Assembly (NCBI GenBank): GCA_015486895.1
Contig: WFQT01000416.1
Span: 1 to 5,287 of the forward strand
Direction: 5' to 3'
Length of the DNA stretch: 5,287 bases
Source: Anaerolineae bacterium
GTDB lineage: Bacteria; Chloroflexota; Anaerolineae; JAADDB01
The first letter of the stretch is position 1. Each line of letters starts with the position of its first letter. The notes under the pieces were generated by a model. That model did no database searches. It worked only from the letters and a program-made list of their open reading frames with translations, and was not told the origin of the DNA. Below, in pieces: positions 4,689-5,287 of this stretch. A program made the translations under genes and the position numbers.

Positions 4689-5287
4689 GTGAAGAAGAAC
4701 ACGATAACTGAAGTCCAGTGGCCGGTTTTCACTGAACATAGTCCGGTACCACCGGCGAAAGGGATTCTTTCCTGTATTGGCGTTACGCCTATGCTTGTCC
4801 CCCACTGTGTTTGGCCAGAGGGTAGCTTGGTGCGCCTTTTGGCCAAAGCGGAGTGGGTTAATTCTTCCGGGTCGGTGAAGGCGCGTCCCGCACTCTGGAT
4901 GATTTTAGAGGCGGAACGACGTGGGGAGCTGCATCCGGGTCAGATCATCATTGACGCTACCAGCGGTAACACTGGGCTGGCTTACGCGATGATCGGCGCA
5001 GCCCGTGGCTATCAGGTGGAATTGGTCATGCCCGCGAATGTTAGCTTGGAGCGGAAGCGGCTGGCGAAGATATATGGTGCCACTGTAGTTGAATCTGACC
5101 CTGCAAAGGGTATCGATGGCGCTATCCGTCTGGTGCAAGAGAGAGTGGCGGCAGAGCAGGAGCGCTATTTCCACCCAGACCAGTACAGCAACCCGGCTAA
5201 CTGGCTGGCGCATTATCATACCACCGGTTTAGAAATATGGGAGCAGACAAGAGGCCAGGTTACGCACTTTGTGGCTGGTATTGGTAC
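4689..5287 (+). CDS. PLP-dependent cysteine synthase family protein (CysK/CysM type), 3' end cut by the window
   Basis: The first 199 residues of a fold-type II PLP enzyme, expected to make cysteine from an activated serine and a sulfur donor in the cytoplasm. Visible motifs: IGVTP (30-34) where IGNTP is usual; AEWVNSSGSVKARPA (54-68) containing the PLP lysine K64; TSGNTG (91-96), which binds the substrate carboxylate; and DQYSNPAN (164-171) with HFVAGIG (193-199), the start of the phosphate-binding region. The window stops at about 60% of the usual 300-330 residues. The start is GTG at 4689: GGGGAGAGG lies six bases upstream and an in-frame TAA at 4683 excludes extension. CysK versus CysM, and so the substrate (acetylserine or phosphoserine), cannot be decided here. 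It diverges from moaC and may be fed by the promoter at 4118. Confidence 0.93.
   Translation, partial: MKKNTITEVQWPVFTEHSPVPPAKGILSCIGVTPMLVPHCVWPEGSLVRLLAKAEWVNSSGSVKARPALWMILEAERRGELHPGQIIIDATSGNTGLAYAMIGAARGYQVELVMPANVSLERKRLAKIYGATVVESDPAKGIDGAIRLVQERVAAEQERYFHPDQYSNPANWLAHYHTTGLEIWEQTRGQVTHFVAGIG

Noticed and set aside
4455..4846. Two overlapping minus-strand frames of 116 and 128 codons
   Set aside because: They run through the hairpin array and antisense to the start of the cysteine synthase gene, and show no recognisable domain.

Overview
This 5.3 kb bacterial chromosomal window has about half G+C and frequent GTG/TTG starts. It has two oppositely oriented gene blocks around a repeat-rich intergenic region of about 1.15 kb. 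The rnpB sequence, the fused MoaD-MoaE, the compact Pit/DUF47 pair and the tandem hairpin repeats suggest an environmental bacterium, possibly Chloroflexota. That assignment is impression-level inference, not a proven placement.

Bases 1-621, minus strand: a stable-RNA cluster. A strong promoter (TTGACA, 18 nt, TATAAT) reads into rnpB, the RNase P RNA. About 12 nt beyond rnpB comes tRNA-Leu(UAG), and 22 nt further tRNA-Ala(UGC), cut by the window edge. No terminator separates rnpB from the tRNAs, so RNase P probably processes the transcript that carries its own RNA subunit.

Bases 670-3537, minus strand: a tight four-gene operon read as moaC, a moaD-moaE fusion, pit, then a DUF47 (PhoU-like) gene. 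The first two junctions are 4-nt start/stop overlaps (ATGA, GTGA) and the last gap is 14 nt. MoaC acts early in molybdopterin synthesis. The fused protein supplies both the sulfur carrier and the catalytic subunit of molybdopterin synthase. Pit is a phosphate-type permease with its usual DUF47 partner. Coupling cofactor synthesis to a Pit permease is the unusual point.

Bases 3538-4688: no conventional gene. This region holds two families of short A/T-rich repeats, a 33-bp direct repeat present twice 692 bp apart, and a minus-strand promoter-to-terminator unit of about 160 nt that may be an unassigned riboswitch-like leader or a small RNA upstream of moaC. It also has a divergent plus-strand promoter set exactly for a leaderless 22-codon hydrophobic reading frame, and an array of four hairpins just before the last gene.

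Bases 4689-5287, plus strand: the first 199 codons of a PLP-dependent cysteine synthase family protein (CysK/CysM type), cut by the window end. It keeps the PLP lysine and the TSGNTG loop but has substitutions in other conserved motifs.
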